From positions 62,001 through 126,000 of the forward strand of contig BROG01000345.1 of assembly GCA_030159075.1 (NCBI GenBank): DNA of 64,000 bases. Direction: 5' to 3'. Positions 1 through 64,000 of the stretch are shown here, in pieces (position 1 is the stretch's first letter; every line of letters begins with the position of its first letter). Below the pieces are notes generated by a model that did not search any database, was not told the origin of the DNA, and saw nothing but the letters and a program-made list of their open reading frames with translations. The translations under genes and the position numbers were made by a program. Source of the stretch: Atrina japonica. Taxonomy: Eukaryota > Mollusca > Bivalvia > Pterioida > Pinnidae.

Positions 1-3000
1 CAGAATCTGGACAAAAAAATAAAAGTAAATGGTTGAGTCAACTGATATGAAATTGTCAGCCATAATTTGTACATACATAAACCAAAAAAATGGTGAAAAG
101 CCCATTTAACCATAGTTATGATATAATGAATAAACAGGTAAAGAAAGATCCCTATAACCATCTGAAATATGATAATTACTGAGAGAAAAAGACCCTTGTA
201 ACCTTAGTTCTGAAATATAATAAATATAGTATGTGTCTGTGCACACAGGATCTGGGTATTATGAAGATGACATTACATGTATATATATATACAACAATTA
301 TCACAGTTGGGTAATTTATGAAATACGTAATGATATACTTGGATGAACCTAACAAAATAATGGAGTACCTCACAATACAACGAATGAATTCACAAGTCAA
401 TATGGAAAAATGGGTGTGAAATGGGTGATTGAAAATGAAAGTGAACTTCTAAAAACAATCTCATTTATATAAGAGAGTTTAGGTGACTGGAATATTCTTA
501 CTACTTAGTAACCCCAAATAAAGTCACTTAAAAATAAAAAGTTCTCTTAATTGACCTATCACCAAATGTCTGACACGTGGCTCTCTATGTGCATTTCTGA
601 TGTCATTACATTATGACATCATAATCACACAAATGCCTGACAAACCCTGGCCATTTAATTGTGATGTTACAAAAGAAAAGTCTGCCAAAAATGTGCATTC
701 ATTTTATCCCTGGGTCAAAATATTGTATGACACTGGGTCAGGTCTTTTGCAAAAAGGTCAATTGTCTGACACCGGCTAAATATAGACTTAAAGGTCAAAC
801 TATCAATATGAGCATGGTATATGATAACATCCCAGAACAAGCTCTGCATGGTAAGAATTTAGTTACATGTAAACGTACCCTGTAATGTGTAAGATAATGA
901 ATGAAATCCCTGATATTTGGTCATTTTCTAATTAAAACTGACCCCATCTGTGTAGGCCACATCACCCACCTGTGTTACATTGATCTTCAATACAAATGAT
1001 TTCAATATAGATAAAAATGTGGAACAAATATTTTGTATTTGGTGTCCTTCAAGGTCATTAAATTCTAATGTGAAATATTTCTTGAGAGGATTGAGTTTAA
1101 ATCATTTCAAGATATCTTTCTCAAAAAAATTTAGTGTGGTCCATTGCCTACCTGTGAAAGCATGATATATAAAATTTAAATGAATTAACATTATATGATG
1201 CAGACATGGGAATAAAATTCAAATTCGTTCACTAGATGTTAATATATGACTTAATCCTATATATTTATCATCACATAGATTGCATGATGTAAATGGTTGA
1301 AGTTAGGTAGAAGTAGTTTTTGTAATTATGTCTCAGTACCAAGATAACAAAAAACTGACAAATTCTTTCTCATACATTTATAAGGGAAAATGGAAATGAA
1401 TTAACACTCCGTATGGCAATGGTTAAATCTTTTAAGCGACACCATTGGGTCTTTAAAAGATTACCTAAAAAGCAAAGTCATATTTGGAGTATTTTTTTCT
1501 TACTTACTATTCATCTCTGTATATTTTTTCTCAGACTGAAACAAATTCCATTAAATAATAGTGTTGTTTTACTGACTTGATACTTAGGCTAGAAAAAAAT
1601 TTCTTTTAGAAGACAACACATGTAGTAATATGGTGGTTAAAACACTGTAACATATTGGTTCTCAACAGTGAGATGTCATAGAACCCCTTCATATTGTACA
1701 GATCCCTAAAATCTGAAAGCTGATACAGACATGATCGTCCTTAACATCTAATTTGTGAGTAAAACATTTTTGCCAAGAATTACAGATGGCAGATAACACA
1801 CTATGATCAGAGGTGAGCTAAAAATAAATTACTGATTAATATTTATAAATTAATTTCTGTGTATATAAAATGAATGTGATATGTTGGAGAAACAATATGC
1901 CCTTGACTGCAGCTATTCCAGTTTCAAAGTCGTAGCTGAAGATCCCTATCTTAAAAACAGTTTTCCTTTCCTGAAGTTAACAAGTCAAATATAAAGTCTC
2001 CATCTTTTTTACATGTTGACAATAATGACTTATATTTGGGAGGAACACATTACTGTGACACTGTAAAAAAAATCACAACTCATTACCGCGACATTGTCTG
2101 TTCATTTTTGGTTGACATTACCGCGACACTATTTTCTATGTAAAACAGATAATGAGTCGACATTTCCGCAACATAAAACGCATTAAATCACATACATACA
2201 AATGACTGAAGGAGTACTAATCACTTGTAGAATACATGTAAGGTCATAACTAAAACTCAATGAACGACTCACATAAAATACACATTGATCGCACACTTGT
2301 TCAAATGAGCGCTATGGAGGAGTTTGTAACAACTAGGGGAAACCCTTGAATAATAGTAGACGGCTTCAAATTTAGAAGAGGTATGGACTTTAATAACTCT
2401 GGACTTTGGAGATGTGTCTAAAAGGGTTGTAGTTGCCGGTGTAAGACCGATTTAGATGAATATCGCGGTAATGTTGACAATAAAATGTCATGTTAATGTA
2501 GTACATTTTGTTGCTCAAATGAGTGTGTCAAGGTAAATGTGTTTTGGAAATGTTATGGTAATGTAATGCACCCTTATATTTCTGTCATGTTCGTGCAGAA
2601 TATCGACAGAATAAACACAAATACAGACATATCCAAAAATAGTTCTACTGAACATTTGGTATGTCATTTGGACAAACTAGTATAATGTTCCTCACCCAAA
2701 ATAATGTTGATAAAAAATTAAGGGTTTAGATAAAATTGAGATGGCCATTGTACTGGAATGGCAGCACAGCTATAGATATATGAATACATGATAAAACTAA
2801 CGAGTAGTGTTTGGGTACTATTCCACATTAAAGTATCCTCAAATACTATAATATTACCTACTACCTGGACAGTATTAATATCCACTAAAACTTACCATAA
2901 AAAGAGATAGTTTCAAAGCAGGGTGCTGCCAAAAACAAACACTAATGTAAAACAATTTTAAAAAATCAGAAATTAGAAATTAAAATAAAATTCCACAAAA

Positions 3001-3077
3001 CAAGTCATTTTCTGACTGGCAGCAGTACTCAGCACAAATGGTAATAGCATCCCATGCATGGCTTGAATATGTATAAG
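1..3077. other. 3' UTR and/or 3' flank of RALGAPA; no gene seen
   Basis: AT-rich sequence with only short, unrecognisable open frames on both strands. The UTR end is not determinable: I saw no canonical minus-strand AATAAA close to the stop; the nearest variant noted is ATTAAA (plus TTTAAT at 2389-2394). It contains a small inverted-repeat cluster described separately. Confidence 0.5.
2075..2485. repeat. Inverted-repeat cluster with ATTACCGCGACA units
   Basis: Three diverged copies of a CATTACCGCGACA-like motif at about 2082, 2117 and 2158, and an inverted copy (ATCGCGGTAATGTTGACA) at about 2462-2479. The GC content and the CpGs differ from the surrounding sequence. It may be a degraded MITE; no target-site duplication was identified. 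Confidence 0.45.

Positions 3078-64000
<60,923 letters not shown>

Noticed and set aside
661..1165. Plus-strand open frames of 74 and 61 codons in the 3' flank
   Set aside because: No recognisable motif, splice context or conservation; expected by chance in this length of AT-rich DNA.

Overview
The window is eukaryotic nuclear DNA, AT-rich and intron-dense, most likely from a bivalve or another mollusc. The taxonomic inference rests on dispersed repeats I recognise from bivalve genomes: a tRNA-Lys-headed SINE whose body includes 'ATTTCACTCATATGGA', a 'GGTCACTAGGTCAAAAGTCA' dispersed repeat, and a Ser/Leu-tRNA-headed SINE with 'TTATTGGTGGAGGA'. No species can be named from this alone.

One gene explains all the coding sequence I can support. 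It is on the minus strand and encodes the alpha (catalytic) subunit of the Ral GTPase-activating protein complex (RALGAPA; RALGAPA1/RALGAPA2 in vertebrates). I could place 33 exons between 64000 and 3078. Their summed length is 4290 nt, exactly 1430 codons including the stop. The 5' part of the gene (roughly 600 residues by comparison with the ~2036-residue human protein), the start codon and the promoter lie beyond position 64000. The window therefore holds about 1429 residues: the helical-repeat scaffold, a Ser-rich disordered linker, and the C-terminal Rap/Ran-GAP domain with its catalytic Asn.

Layout from gene 5' to 3' (right to left): exons 1-4 (64000-61555) are helical scaffold; exons 5-9 (60951-33571) are a run of symmetric phase 1-1 exons encoding the Ser-rich linker, interrupted by a 21.9 kb intron (35270-57138); exons 10-25 (33061-15999) are scaffold; exons 26-32 (9093-3665) are the GAP region; exon 33 (3250-3078) is a divergent tail with the stop. 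Positions 1-3077 are 3' flank or UTR with no recognisable gene.

The introns are packed with mobile-element remnants and tandem repeats: several short TIR elements (pogo/Tigger-like with CAGT ends beside TA, hAT-like, Tc1/mariner-like), tRNA-derived SINEs, a ~500 bp TG tract, and at least six minisatellites. The most unusual structure is a ~70 bp minisatellite at about 34430-35128 that has tandemly copied the 3' end of exon 8 together with its 5' splice site, leaving nine near-perfect decoy donors downstream of the real one. I found no rRNA, functional tRNA, CRISPR array, operon or second protein-coding gene, and nothing that I can honestly call a new biological system.
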